Origin: Cherax quadricarinatus
Lineage: Eukaryota > Arthropoda > Malacostraca > Decapoda > Parastacidae
Assembly: GCF_038502225.1 (NCBI RefSeq)
Contig: NC_091300.1
Coordinates: 47,566,936-47,630,935, forward strand
Reading direction: 5' to 3'
Length of the DNA: 64,000 nucleotides
Shown here: piece by piece, positions 1 through 11,255 of the stretch
How positions within the stretch are numbered: the stretch's first letter is position 1
Layout of the letters: each line of letters begins with the position of its first letter
Notes under the pieces: generated by a model
What the model saw: the letters and a program-made list of their open reading frames with translations, nothing else
What the model was told of the DNA's origin: nothing
Database searches by the model: none
Translations under genes and position numbers: made by a program

Positions 1-461
1 CGCTGTTGTTGGAAGCAAACTTGTATTAATGATACCTTCAATGTTCAGTCTCTTGCTTCTTTTCAGACTTATAGACATAACTACAATATCACTTGTTCTG
101 CTATCACTACTACTGTTCTTTAAGTAAGTTTCTATCAGTCACGGGCAGGAAAAACTGCTTTCACATGCTGCAGAATTAACTGGCAAAGTCACACCAGCTT
201 AAACAGATTTATGGAAAAATCACTGTATGATCTGAACATTGTAACAAATTCAAGCGAGTTGTGAAAGTATAACCCTGCTGTGTTTCCTGTCATAAAGACG
301 TCGCACCTGATGAAACTCAACCCTTAAACTTTCTTCTTACATAATACATCTCCAGGAAACAAGATTTCTCTAGAAATGAAGCATCTTGAGGATTCATTGT
401 TGATGAACCTTTAGTATGGTACATGAGTTGTTGTTTTTGGTTTTTGTTATGTTACATGATG

Positions 462-463
<2 letters not shown>
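1..463. other. Unassigned sequence
   Basis: AT-rich sequence with no open frame of note, no recognisable protein similarity and no clear repeat structure on either strand. Confidence 0.5.
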
Positions 464-524
<61 letters not shown>

Positions 525-527
525 AGG
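464..527. repeat. (CT)n microsatellite
   Basis: Pure dinucleotide CT tract of about 60 bases, decaying into 'tttctc' at its right end. Confidence 0.95.
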
Positions 528-1070
528 AGCTATGTTAAGATAATATAAACAGTATAAGGACTCAGAGGGTGAATGTATGTAACATCAGCTGAAAAAGCAT
601 AGACACTACAGTAGGCCTACTGGTCCATGTTACAGTAGTAGAAGCGGAGGTAACTCTGGGATGCTGTGTGATGGTGGGGGTTATTATTTAGAGGAGAATG
701 CTTACTAATACTTCAGAAATGATGAAACTGGGTTTATTCTGTTTTAAGATGTCTTAAATAGCGATTAAACCTGATTCAATGAGGCCGTCAGTGAATATCA
801 TTAAAAGGTCAATGGAGTTTGTGTTGTACACATGTGTTGTTCATGTTGTCGAGTCTACATATATTAATGTGCGTTCATTGAGCAAAGGCGAAAAATAAAT
901 TACAAAAAAAAATATCTCAAATTTTCAAATTTATTCCCTTTGCCGTATTAACTCATTATCTATTCTCAAGTAACGCTTATTTTCTTGCAAAACCTTGAAG
1001 TGAACAGCATTCATTAGATTTTGCATCTTCGACCCAGTTATTTTCTGGTTTCTGAATTCAGTCCATGATT
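528..1070. other. Unassigned sequence
   Basis: No supported gene or repeat. The only open frames are short and of random composition. Confidence 0.5.
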
Positions 1071-1131
1071 CCACCCCGCCCGTGGTACGGTTTGTTTACA
1101 ATCGAGTCATTACGATTTCGTGAGTCATGAC
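1071..1131 (+). mobile_element. SINE 3'-end fragment (tRNA-like family A)
   Basis: The stretch from the 'ccccgcccgtggtacgg' block to 'gtgagtcatga' matches, with scattered changes, the sequence downstream of the B box in the SINE at 41439 and both arms of the palindrome at 41198-41287. The promoter half (A box) is missing, so this is a 5'-truncated copy. The assignment to a SINE rests on the better copy at 41.4 kb. Confidence 0.6.
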
Positions 1132-2357
1132 ATACTTGCGAGTAGCAGATTTATAATGTCTTGAAATATGTCTTTGTTTTTTCTAGTGAGTGAAATCATC
1201 ATAAATGAAAGTCTCGCTATGACTAAAATGGCGACTAGCAAAGGACAACTGAATATTCCAGACACGGATACAGATCACACCAGCTGGTATTAAATGGTCT
1301 ATCTAGTTTGTGTACCATACACTCGCATGCGATATTTACATATGGTCTACCATATGTAATCAAATAACCTTTGAGATTGTCTCTCGTGTCAGCGATTTAT
1401 TCTACCTCATTAACTCGTCTAAAGCCAAAACTTCCTGATAAAATTGGCACTCAAGACCAAACACTACAGGGAGACCACAGATGTATATTTGTCCAACACA
1501 CAAGCCTAGAGAACAATGAGCACACGGCCTTAGTAATTCCATGACGATCTGCTACATATTTCCAGGCTGGCATTAATTTTTGCTGACATTTAAAGTATAG
1601 TGGGCGTCTCCACCTGGCATACTGTTGGTGGGGAGGGAGTGCAGGAAGGCGGGGAGGGTGTGGTTGGCAGAGTTTGTGAAGTTTAACACGAAAGGGGGTT
1701 GGTAATGGCCAGTATGTAAATGACCCGAGTGAAGATATATGAGTATATTGGAAAGAAATATGAATTTCATATGAATAAATTTGGAACGTAACGAGTTTGA
1801 CTGGACTGAAAGAAATGTTGGAAAAAACAGAGAAAATAGAGATAGAAAGTATCCACTCAGTTATGAGAGGTTTGACTGAAGAGGAAAACATTGAGGTAGA
1901 GATGGTGTATAGAGTTTTTGATCCTCATTTTGAAGGGGAAAAAGTGATACTGAATACTTATGAGAGAGTGATAAGTTTGTTCCTAGAAAAATAATTAAAA
2001 GAAACAGTGAAAGAGCGGTATGATTACATAGTGAAATTATTGCTATATCATAATTTTGATACTACACAAGAGCTGCAACGACTAGTCATCAATATATTTT
2101 CTTGATTTACAAATCTTATCACACCCACACATGACGAGAACTGTCAAGAAGGATTAGTAATATCAGTAATGCTAGAGAAGGTAAGTGCAATTTTTTCATA
2201 ATTACATTAAGGAAAAATCTCTTATGCAGTATAATAATCCTGTAAGGTAAATGTATAAATGTTTTTGAGAAAACGTTAGTCTCTCCCAAACTGTGGAAAG
2301 TCTAGACTTAGATTTTAATATCAATTAGTGATATATTTTACAGGCTAGGCGAGGGTT
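1132..2357. other. Unassigned sequence
   Basis: No recognisable gene. A 65-codon acidic frame at 1797-1994 (plus) has no family resemblance that I can name, and its codon use is unremarkable. It is not called. Confidence 0.4.
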
Positions 2358-2421
2358 TGTGTATGTGTGTGTTTGTGTGTGTGTATGTGTGTGTGTATGT
2401 GTGTGTGTATGTGTGTGTGTA

Positions 2422-2467
<46 letters not shown>

Positions 2468-2496
2468 TGTGTGTGTATGTGTGTGTGCATGTGTGT

Positions 2497-2537
<41 letters not shown>

Positions 2538-2565
2538 TGTGTATGTGTGTGTATGTGTGTGTGTA

Positions 2566-2621
<56 letters not shown>

Positions 2622-2658
2622 TGTGTATGTGTGTGTGTATGTGTGTGTGTATGTGTGT

Positions 2659-2705
<47 letters not shown>

Positions 2706-2738
2706 TGTGTGTGTATGTGTGAGAGTATGTGTGTGTGT

Positions 2739-2807
<69 letters not shown>

Positions 2808-2886
2808 TGTGTGTATGTGTGTGTGTGTGTGTGTATGTGTGTGTGTGTGTGTGTGTATGTGTGTGTGTGTGTATGTGTGTGTGTGT
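2358..2886. repeat. (GT)n microsatellite, about 530 bp
   Basis: Interrupted (GT)n with regular GTAT, GTGC and GTTT variants. It directly abuts the 3' tail of the CR1-like LINE on its right side. The long Val/Cys/Met or His/Thr frames on both strands are artefacts of the dinucleotide. Confidence 0.95.
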
Positions 2887-2963
2887 ACTCACCTATTTGT
2901 ACTCACCTATTTGTGGTTGCAGGGGTCGAGTCTTAGCTCCTGGCCCCGCCTCTTCACCGGTTG

Positions 2964-3746
2964 CTACTGGGCCCTCTCTCTCCCTGCTCCATGAGCTTTA
3001 TCAAACCTTGTCTTAAAACTGTGTATGGTTCCTGCCTCCACTACGTCATTTTCTAGGCTATTCCACTGCCTTACAACTCTATGACTGAAGAAATACTTCC
3101 TAATATCTCTCTGACTCATTTGTGTCTTCAACTTCCAATTGTGCCCTCTTGTTTCTGTGTCCCCTCCCTGGAACATCCTGTCTTTGTCCACCTTGTCTAT
3201 TCCACGCAGTATTTTATATGTCGTTATCATGTCTCCCCTGACCCTTCTGTCCTCCAGTATCGTCAGGCCGATTTCCCTTAATCTTTCTTCATAGGACATT
3301 CCCCTTAGCTCTGGAACTAACCTTGTGGCAAACCTTTGTACTTTCTCTAGTTTCTTGACGTGCTTTATCAAGTGCGGGTTCCAAACAGGTGCTGCATACT
3401 CCAGTATGGGCCTGACATACACGGTGTACAGTGTCTTGAACGATTCCTTACTAAGGTATCGGAATGCTGTTCTCAGGTTTGCCAGGCGCCCATATGCTGC
3501 AGCAGTTATCTGATTGATGTGTGCTTCCGGAGACATGCTCGGTGTTATACTCACCCCAAGATCTTTCTCCTTGAGTGAGGTTTGCAGTCTTTGGCCACCT
3601 AGCCTATACTCTGTCTGTGGTCTTCTGTGTCCTTCCCCTATCTTCATGACGTTCACATATACCAAAAATAGCACTGGTCCTAGGACCGACCCCTGTGGGA
3701 CTCCGCTCGTCACAGGTGCCCACTGTGATACATCATTACGTACCAT
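2964..3746 (-). pseudogene. LINE ORF2 C-terminal part: RT lacking the catalytic FADD block
   Basis: The frame opens with 'TSGVPQGSVLGPVLFLVYVN' and jumps straight to 'VMKIGEGHRRPQTEY'. The intervening block that should hold the FADD/YADD catalytic pair is deleted, in frame. Downstream the C-terminal region is well preserved: 'LYTVYVRPILEYAAPVWNP', 'QRFATRLVPELRGMSYEERL' and 'RVRGDMITTYKILRGID'. The protein would be catalytically dead. The same C-terminal domain survives in decayed form at 57105-57393. Confidence 0.85.
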
Positions 3747-4470
3747 GACTGTGCTCCACCACTCTCCTCCTGATAATCTTCTCCATAATTTTGCATACTA
3801 TACACGTCAATGACACAGGTCTATAGTTTAGTGCCTCTTTTCTGTCTCCTTTTTTAAAAATGGGAACTACATTTGCCGTCTTCCATACCTCAGGTAGTTG
3901 CCCAGTTTCCAGGGACGTGTTGAAGATTGTGGTAAGTGGCACGCACAACATATCTGCTCCCTCTCTAAGGACCCACGGGGAGATGTTGTCCGGTCCCATT
4001 GCCTTTGAGGTATCGATGTCCCTTAGCAGTTTCTTCACCTCCTCCTCATCTGTATGTATGTCGTCCAACACTTGTTGGTGTATTCCTTGCTGGTGTCCCC
4101 ATCTGGTCTGTCCCCCCAGAGTCCTTCCTGTCTCTACTGTAAATACTTCCTTAAATCTCGTGTTGAGCTCCTCACATACCTCTTGATCGTTTCTTGTGAG
4201 TTCTCCACCTTCTTTCCTCAGCCTTATCACCTGGTCCTTGACTGTTGTCTTCCTCCTAATGTGGCTATACAGCAGTTTCGGGTCAGATTTGACTTTCGAT
4301 GCTATGTCGTTTTCATACTGTCGCTGGGCCTCCCTCCTTATCTGTGCATACTCGTTTCTGGCTCTTCTACTAATCTCCTTGTTTTCCTGGGTCCTATGCC
4401 TCCTGTACCTTTTCCATTCTCTGTTGCACTTAGTTTTTTGCCTCCCTACACCTTCGGGTAAACCAAGGAC
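3736..4470 (-). pseudogene. LINE ORF2 middle part: RT fingers, frameshifted
   Basis: Continuation of the endonuclease frame after a frameshift. It carries the basic linker ('NREWKRYRRHRTQE'), 'SKAMGPDNISPWVL' and 'NVVPIFKKGDRKEALNYRPV', the usual N-terminal RT blocks. The frame then runs to 'KIMEKIIRRRVVEH' and is abruptly joined, out of frame, to 'VRNDVSQWAPVTSGVPQGS'. The stretch that normally lies between them, including the first catalytic Asp block, is missing. Confidence 0.8.
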
Positions 4471-5425
4471 TCGTTTTGGTCTTCCTATTATTTCTGTTTC
4501 CCTTGGGAACAAACCTTTCCTCTGCCTCCTTGCACTTTGTTGCCACATATTCCATCATCTCGTTTACTGATTTTCCTACCATTTCTCTGTCCCACTGAGC
4601 CTCCTGCAGGAAGTTTCTCATACCTGTGTAGTCCCCCCTTTTATAGTTTGGCCTGTCCCCTTCAGTTCCTGTTACTTTCTCCACTTGTAACTCTACTATA
4701 TAATCAAAACTCAGAACCACGTGATCGCTAGCTCCAAGGGGCCTCTCGTAAGTGATGTCCTCAATGTCTGAACTGCTCAGGGTGAACACAAGATCCAGTC
4801 TTGCTGGCTCATCCTCCCCTCTCTCTCTGGTTGTGTCCCTGACATGTTGATGCATGAGGTTTTCAAGTACCACATCCATCATCTTGGCTCTCCATGTTTC
4901 GGGACCCCCATGTGGCTCCAGGTTTTCCCAGTCGATCTCCCTGTGGTTGAAATCGCCCATTACCAGTAACTTTGCTCTGCTCGAGTGAGCTCTTCTTGCC
5001 ACCTCAGCCAGTGTGTCCACCATCACCCTGTTGTTTTCTTCGTACTCCTCTCTTGGCCTCCTGCAGTTCTGTGGTGGGTTATACATCACTCCAATGACTA
5101 CTTTATGTTCTCCGGACTGAATTGTACCTACAGTGTAGTCTCTTTCTCCAATCATGTCCATGCCTTCCATTTCCTCAAATCCCCATCGGTGTTTTATGAG
5201 CAGTGCAACCCCTCCTCCCCCTCTACTCCTTCTGTCTTTCCTCAGGATCTGATATCCCGTTGGGAAGATTGTGTCTGTTATTGTCTCAGCGAGTTTTGTT
5301 TCTGTGACTGCTATGATGTCTGGGGATTTTTCACTGATTCTTTCGTTCCACTCCTCATGTTTATTCGTTATTCCATCCGCGTTTGTGTACCAAACTTTCA
5401 GTTTCTTTTCTATCATTGTGGTCAT
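4430..5425 (-). CDS. LINE ORF2 N-terminal part: endonuclease
   Basis: Exonuclease-endonuclease-phosphatase domain that nicks target DNA to prime reverse transcription. The first likely Met (5425) stands just before 'KVWYTNADGI', the usual domain start. Motifs in order are 'VTETKL' (catalytic Glu), 'GDFNHREIDW' (Asp/Asn), 'LDLVFT' and 'ASDHVVLSFD' (catalytic His), so the active site looks complete. The frame is open further upstream to 5911, but there it overlaps ORF1 and is Pro/Thr rich without domain features. It ends after 'KTSPWFTRRCREAKN' in a frameshift near 4450; the RT linker continues in the next frame. Confidence 0.8.
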   Translation of the reverse strand: MTTMIEKKLKVWYTNADGITNKHEEWNERISEKSPDIIAVTETKLAETITDTIFPTGYQILRKDRRSRGGGGVALLIKHRWGFEEMEGMDMIGERDYTVGTIQSGEHKVVIGVMYNPPQNCRRPREEYEENNRVMVDTLAEVARRAHSSRAKLLVMGDFNHREIDWENLEPHGGPETWRAKMMDVVLENLMHQHVRDTTRERGEDEPARLDLVFTLSSSDIEDITYERPLGASDHVVLSFDYIVELQVEKVTGTEGDRPNYKRGDYTGMRNFLQEAQWDREMVGKSVNEMMEYVATKCKEAEERFVPKGNRNNRKTKTSPWFTRRCREAKN

Positions 5426-5610
5426 GCAAGAATATTGGGGTTGGGGGAGCAAGAGCCTTGGTGGGGGCCTATATGGGACTGTGGTGTAGGTGGGGTTTGT
5501 GATGATGGGGGTGGGGTCAGAATGCCCATAAGGGACAGCTGTTGGGGTGAGGTTTTTGATATGGGGGTTGGTGGCAGAGGGAACAGTGAGTGGATTGTAG
5601 TATAGGTTGC

Positions 5611-6336
5611 TCAGTTGCGTTGGGAATGTCGCGGTTGGAGTCTTTTGGTGGGAGATTCTGTGGGGTGTGTTTGCCCTTCCTCCTGTGTCTGGGTCCTGCT
5701 CATTTTCGTCATTGCCTCTCGTTCCTCCTTGCGTCTCTGTACCCTCTCTTTCAGTGTAGTCCTTTCTTCTTGTGTTCTGTCGCGGTCGAGGTATACTCTC
5801 TGGTACCCCTGTTTGTCCCTCAGTCTTGCTTTCTCTTGCAGAATCCTGGTTCGAACTGATTCTTCCTTGAAAGTTACTCTGACAGGCCGTATCCTTCCAC
5901 TCGCAAACCACCCAATTCTCTGAAAATTTGTCACCTGGGTCATATCGCCCTCACCTATTGTTTTCATGATGCCTTCAATCATTTTTTTCTCCTCCTGTTT
6001 TATTTCTTCAAAGTTGTCCCCCTTGGCTTCTTGGAGCCCGTACACAAAAACTGACCTCGCCCTTTCCTCCTCCCACTGAGTCTCCATCTGCTTCCTCTGA
6101 GGCATTTTATTTCCTTCCATTGACATGTTCTTGCCTTCAGTCCCTGTCATATCTGAAACTTCTATTCTCAGTGAACTGTCTTTCATGACCAGCTGTCCCT
6201 TGCTACTGCAGTTGGCTGTTAGAATCTTTGCATATAGCATACCTTCATTGTCTTCGGACCTGTCATTTGATCTTAGTGTGCTCCTCGTCTTTTCCCTGGC
6301 CCCACGTGGGTCTGATAGGGCCTTCGTGTACGGCAT
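5611..6336 (-). CDS. LINE ORF1 protein (CR1-like element)
   Basis: Open frame of about 240 codons upstream of the endonuclease frame. The start chosen is the first ATG after the (CA)n-derived His/Thr run, at 6336; the frame is open further upstream only because the microsatellite has no stops. The middle of the protein has the 'VFVYGLQEA' and 'RPVRVTFKEE' pattern found in RRM-like ORF1 proteins of many LINEs, followed by 'ILQEKARLRDKQGYQRVYLD' and a charged C-terminal tail. No CCHC zinc knuckle is seen. Such proteins bind element RNA and act as chaperones in the ribonucleoprotein (family knowledge). The stop at 5611 overlaps the open frame of ORF2. The 5' end is probably truncated at the (GT)n junction. 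Confidence 0.7.
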   Translation of the reverse strand: MPYTKALSDPRGAREKTRSTLRSNDRSEDNEGMLYAKILTANCSSKGQLVMKDSSLRIEVSDMTGTEGKNMSMEGNKMPQRKQMETQWEEERARSVFVYGLQEAKGDNFEEIKQEEKKMIEGIMKTIGEGDMTQVTNFQRIGWFASGRIRPVRVTFKEESVRTRILQEKARLRDKQGYQRVYLDRDRTQEERTTLKERVQRRKEEREAMTKMSRTQTQEEGQTHPTESPTKRLQPRHSQRN

Positions 6337-6350
6337 GTCTCCGTTGTTGC

Positions 6351-6355
<5 letters not shown>

Positions 6356-6419
<64 letters not shown>
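6356..6419. repeat. (GT)n microsatellite
   Basis: Pure GT tract bordering the 5' side of the CR1-like LINE. Together with 2358-2886 it makes the LINE look inserted within one GT array. Confidence 0.95.
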
Positions 6420-6422
<3 letters not shown>

Positions 6423-8060
6423 TAACTTTCATTACGAGTTAGCAATAGAAAGTAGTAAACCTTTATAAAACTTTTAAGCTGTCATTCTACTATTTTTATA
6501 GCAAATTTTTTCTTAGATACATCAGGACGTACGTGGTAGGAGAAGACATGGAAAATTAAGATGTGATGATTACCTGGAGAAAAACAGACGCGAGAGAATA
6601 CCTTTGTTAATGAATGAGGAAGATCTTTCCAAGAATCTATAAGCTATTTCCATATACCAAATAAAGCAGTATAATTAAAATAATGTTCCATTCATACTCC
6701 ATTTTGTAGTTAGAAAAATTATGATTATAACATTTTCCTGCAATAAATAATATAAATGTGCTAAGAATGTTTGAAGTGAAAAATATATTGTTGAGTTTAA
6801 CACTTTAAGGTGACAAAATACCCAATAAGACTGAAATTGCCCTACTGGGCATTTATAGCATGGGCATGAAGTGCACAATATAGTAGCCGCTTAAGTGGCA
6901 CAGCTAAAACTATCTCTACTGGAAGGCGTAACGGCATGTGGATTTTATTTGCTCTCGTTCGCAAGTGTCTTGAACCTAAGCTAGCTCTACTGTTCACTGT
7001 CTCACTCTAGGGTTAGTGATTGGCATTAAAGTCCTTCTTTGGGTTGAGCACGGCATGCTGGGTTGAATGGTAGAGAGAAATGGCAGTCCCACTAGTTATG
7101 GTCTGTGCCATGGTGGCAAGGTACACACTGAGGGATGCCTTGCCTGGCTCTTAGAGCGTTTTTGGGGTTGGAGTGTGGTATGTAAAGAGTACGTTACATT
7201 TATTCGACGCATGTCACATGTTGGCATGCCCTCCCGACCAGTGAGCCAGTAGTTAAGATTAAAACAGACGGGGTCCCGCTGTCATACTAATTGCTGATTC
7301 ATCAGCCAATCACATGAAAGCCAGCCAACACTGGGGTACACTAGGGAGGCTTTCTTTACTCGCTCTTATATACTATCTTGTAAATAATCACTGAACGCAG
7401 TGTATATACATATAGCGTTTGGTGAAGGGATGCACAGATTATGAATTTATCTCCGCTGTTTTGCTTTATCCCTGCGCTGCTAAGCTGAGAAATTCGCCGA
7501 CTTATTTACGAACAGGTACTACTGGCCCACAAGATGTTACCTGTGTTTGTAATACACTCCCTTGAAACACAGTCTTTGTGTGCATTATCCTCAGAGCACA
7601 TTACTTTTCGGGAAAGTTGCTCCTGATAACATAAACTTCCATGAAGCTGCTCAATGCTAACAGTCCGCAGACTACTTTTCCATTAAATATTCGATTACTC
7701 TCAGTGGAATTACTCTTGTGAGAACGCGGCTGTAATGGAGTAGTTAATTCAAACTTCATGTGCTAATACACTACTGAAATAACCTTAAGATTAAAGGCTC
7801 TCTTTGGTAGGTAAGGAGAAAGTATTTCCAGGAAGATGACTTTGGACAAACTTGTACTGGATGTGAACGTCCCAGGAACTGGAGGATGGGGGTAGACACT
7901 TATTTCTTAAATGCTATTGATGAGTAAATATGTATAAACAATATGAAAATCTTACGGGATGAAGGAGAAATTATAAAGAAGAGATACCAGAGTTAAATCA
8001 TTTTTGCTTTAAAATGTTAGACTAATAGTCTCAATGAAAGAGGAAACTGCTGGAAAACGA
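6420..8060. other. Unassigned sequence
   Basis: No gene or named repeat recognised on either strand. Composition is unremarkable. Confidence 0.5.
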
Positions 8061-8400
8061 GATAACAGACTCATCAGTATCTTGGAATCTTGATACAGGG
8101 AGTTCTACGCTTTCCTAACCTACAGGCATAACCTACTTCCTCCTGTGGATTCGTCCAAGGTGACACCTACAACTGCTTTCCCTCACCTGTCTGCAGTATA
8201 TAAGTCCCTTCGCGCATATGTTGTATTCTTAAGAACACTGATGGACTAAATACATCGACTCCAGGCTGAGGTACTGATTACCTCAATTTCCTTCTGATCT
8301 TCAGTATTCTTTGTATTGGACTGATGAAGCAACTGTGTAGCGAAACGTTCCCACAATAAAGATACCCAAGTGTTGCACATGTTGCACAATGAGTATTAAC
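8061..8400 (+). mobile_element. Solitary PLE-type terminal repeat (pLTR)
   Basis: Carries, in order, a TATA-like 'agtatataag' at about 8196, the 'atggactaaatacatcgact' block shared with 25609, a hammerhead-like motif (8317-8353), AATAAA (8355) and the tail 'gatacccaagtgttgcacatg'. The same order occurs in the fold-back elements at 12.9-13.6 and 25.3-25.7 kb. The coding part is absent. Boundaries are approximate. Confidence 0.6.
8317..8353 (+). ncRNA. Hammerhead-ribozyme-like motif
   Basis: Canonical core CTGATGA (8321-8327), one extra A, an imperfect 5-bp stem II with loop TGT, then GAAA (8342-8345) and the minimal palindromic stem III strand ACGT. Stem I is weak in this copy: only three pairs, with a mismatch next to the core. 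The position-3/position-8 pair is C-G, the textbook state. Confidence 0.6.
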
Positions 8401-8994
8401 AGCACAGGATTAACCAGGAAAGCCAAGCAGGGATGGCTGAGATATTTGCTAGAAAACTTTGACAGGATCTCCTGTAAGGGAAAGATTTTTTTTTCCTTGA
8501 TAGTCTTAAATAAGAACTTTTATGTTAAATGTTTCATATAAAAGGTTGAGATACATACATTTCCATAGATGTAATTCCCTTATACATATTTAGGAACTCC
8601 CTGGGGACTGAGAATTAGAGAGACATTTAAGCAAGTCGTGTAAACAATAATGATTTAAACCTAATTGGACGATAACAGGACGTTGAATATATGACAACAC
8701 AAAGAATATTAAAATATACTTGGGAAATAATACCATTATACAAAGTAGGTAGGTTTGATTCAAGTACCTGGAGGAAGAGTAGAGGGAAAACATGGAGGAC
8801 AAACAAGAGGAAGAGGGAAGGAAGAAGAGAGAGAGAGAGATAAATGGAGGGAGATGAATGGTAGACACATACCAAACACACTTCAAAAGATTCACTGCAC
8901 CCTCAGTAACTGCAGATTTATCTGAGGAAGGAATTGAAAGAGGTGGAGAGATGGGAAGTGGGATAGACTGGGAGTGAGTAGACTGAATGTGGTG
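8401..8994. other. Unassigned sequence with short (GA)n
   Basis: A purine-rich patch at about 8820-8845 and nothing else recognised. Confidence 0.5.
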
Positions 8995-11255
8995 GCTGCA
9001 GCAGTGATGGTGGTGGTGGCTGGTAGCAGTGATGGTAGTGGTAGTTGGCAGCAGTGGTGGTGTTGGCAGCAGTGATGGTGGTAATGGTGGGTGGTAGCAG
9101 TGAAGGTGGTGGTGGCTGGTAACAGTGGTTGTGTTGGCAGCAGTGATGGTGGTGATGGTGACTGGCAGTAGTGATGGTGGTGATGATGACTGGCAGCAGT
9201 GATGGTGGTGGCTGGTAGCAGTGAAGGTGGTGATGGTTGCCAGCAGTGATGGTGGTGATGATGATTGGCAGCAGTGATGGTGGTGGTGGTGATGATGATG
9301 ACTGGCAGCAGTGATGGTGGTGGTGTTAGGCAGAAGTGATAGTGGTGATGGTGAATGGCAACAGTGATGGTGGTGGCAGCAGTGATGGTGGTGATGATGA
9401 CTGGCAGCAGTGATGGTGGTGATGGTGGTGATGATGACTGGCAGCAGTGATGGTGGTGATGATGACTGGCAGCAGTGATGGTGGTGGTGGCTGGCAGTAG
9501 TGATGGTGGTGGTGTTAGGCAGAAGTGATAGTGGTGATGGTGAATGACAGCAGTGATGCTGGTGGTGACTGGCAGCAGTGAAGGTGGTGGTGGCTGGCAG
9601 TAGTGATGGTGGTGGTGTTAGGCAGAAGTGATAGTGGTGATGGTGAATGACAGCAGTGATGCTGGTGGTGACTGGCAGCAGTGATGGTGGTGGTGGCTGG
9701 TAGCAGTGATGATGGTGGTGGCGGGCAGCAGTGGTGGTGTTGGCAGCAGTGATGGTGGTGATGGTGACGGGCAGCAGTGATGGTGATGGTGGCTGGTAGC
9801 AGTGATGGTGGTGATGGTGACTGGCAGCAGTGATGGTGGTGATGGTGACTGGCAGCAGTGATGGTGGCTGGTAGCAGTGATGGTGGTGATGGTTGCCAGC
9901 AGTGATGGTGGTGATGGTGACTGGCAGCAGTGATGGTGGTGGTGGTGGTTGGCAGTAGTGATGGTGGTGGTGTTAGGCAGAAGTGATAGGGGTGATGGTG
10001 ACTGGCAGCAGTGATGGTGGTGATGGTTAGCAGCAGTGATGGTGTTGGCAGCAGTGATGGTGGTGATGGTACCTGGCAGCAGTGATGGTGGTGATGGTGA
10101 CTGGCAGCAGTGATGGTGGCTGGTAGCAGTGATGGTGGTGATGGTTGCCAGCAGTGATGGTGGTGATGGTGACTGGCAGCAGTGATGGTGGTGGTGGTGG
10201 TTGGCAGTAGTGATGGTGGTGGTGTTAGGCAGAAGTGATAGGGGTGATGGTGACTGGCAGCAGTGATGGTGGTGATGGTTAGCAGCAGTGATGGTGGTGG
10301 CTGGCAGCAGTGATGGTGGTTGGGAGCAGTGATGGTGGTGATGCTTGGCAGCAGTGATGGTGGTGATGGTTGGCAGCAGTGATGATGGTAATGGTGACTG
10401 GCAGCAATGATGGTGGTGATAGTGAGTGGCTGCAGTGATGGTGGCTGGCAGCAGTGATAGTGGTTGGCAGCAGTGATTCTGGTGGCGGCTGGTAGCAGTG
10501 ATAGTGCTGGTGGGGTGGCAGCAGTGATGGTGGTGGTGAATGGCAGAGGTGATGGTGGTGATGGTGACTGGCAGCAGTGATGGTGGTGGTGGTGGCTGGC
10601 AGCTGGATGATGGTGGTGACCGGCAGCAGTGATGGTGGTGGTAGTTGCTGGCAGCAGTGATGGTGGTGGTGGTTGGCAGCAGTGATGGTGGTGGTGACTG
10701 GCAGCAGTGATGATGGTGGTGGTGGTTGGCAGCAGTGATGATGGTGGTGACTGGCAGCAGTGATGGTGGTGGTGGTTGGCAGCAGTGATGATGGTGGTGA
10801 CTGGCAGCAGTGATGGTGGTGGTGGCTGGCAGCATTGATGGTGGTGGTGACTGGCAGCAGTGATAGTGGTGGTGGTTGGCAGCAGTGATGGTGGTGGTGA
10901 CTGGCAGCAGTGATGATGGTGGTGGTGGTTGGCAGCAGTGATGATGGTGGTGACTGGCAGCAGTGATGGTGGTGGTGACTGGCAGCAGTGATGGTGGTGG
11001 TGGTTGGCAGCAGTGATGATGGTGGTGACTGGCAGCAGTGATGGTGGTGGTGGCTGGCAGCATTGATGGTGGTGGGGTATGGCAGCAGTGGTGGTGGTGA
11101 TGGTTACTGGCAGCAGTGGTGGTGATGGTGACTGGCAGCAGTGATGGTGGTGGTGGCTGGCAGCAGTGATGGTGGTGGTGACTGGCAGCAGTGATAGTGG
11201 TGGTGGTTGGCGGCAGTGATGGTGGTGGTGGTTGGCAGCAGTGATGGTGGCGTGT
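8995..11255. repeat. TGG-rich minisatellite, about 2.26 kb
   Basis: Variable units of roughly 20-35 bp built on 'ggcagcagtgatggtggtgg', differing by insertions of GGT and GAT triplets and by 'gtgactggcag' or 'ttggcagc' linkers. Larger segments are repeated: the stretch near 9835-10015 recurs near 10085-10260. The long minus-strand His/Ser/Pro frames simply read the repeat, whose units are mostly multiples of three, and are not genes. Confidence 0.9.

Larger units (their letters stand above)
2887..6355 (-). mobile_element. CR1-like non-LTR retrotransposon, internally deleted
   Basis: Minus-strand LINE with an ORF1, an ORF2 with an apurinic-type endonuclease, and a reverse transcriptase (RT). 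The 3' end is two direct copies of an 'aataggtgagt'-type unit (2888-2914), the kind of short tandem 3' tail seen in the CR1 group. Both outer borders are (GT)n: 2358-2886 at the 3' side and 6356-6419 at the 5' side. The RT is broken by two internal deletions near 3740 and 3655 and by a frameshift near 4450, so this copy cannot be autonomous. A second, more decayed 3' end of the same family lies at 56416-57393. The clade assignment is by motif style only. Confidence 0.8.

Noticed and set aside
1451..1994. Frames on both strands near 1.5-2.0 kb as a gene
   Set aside because: Overlapping opposite-strand frames without family similarity; no support for either.
2338..3016. Val/Cys and His/Thr frames
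   Set aside because: Translations of (GT)n/(CA)n.
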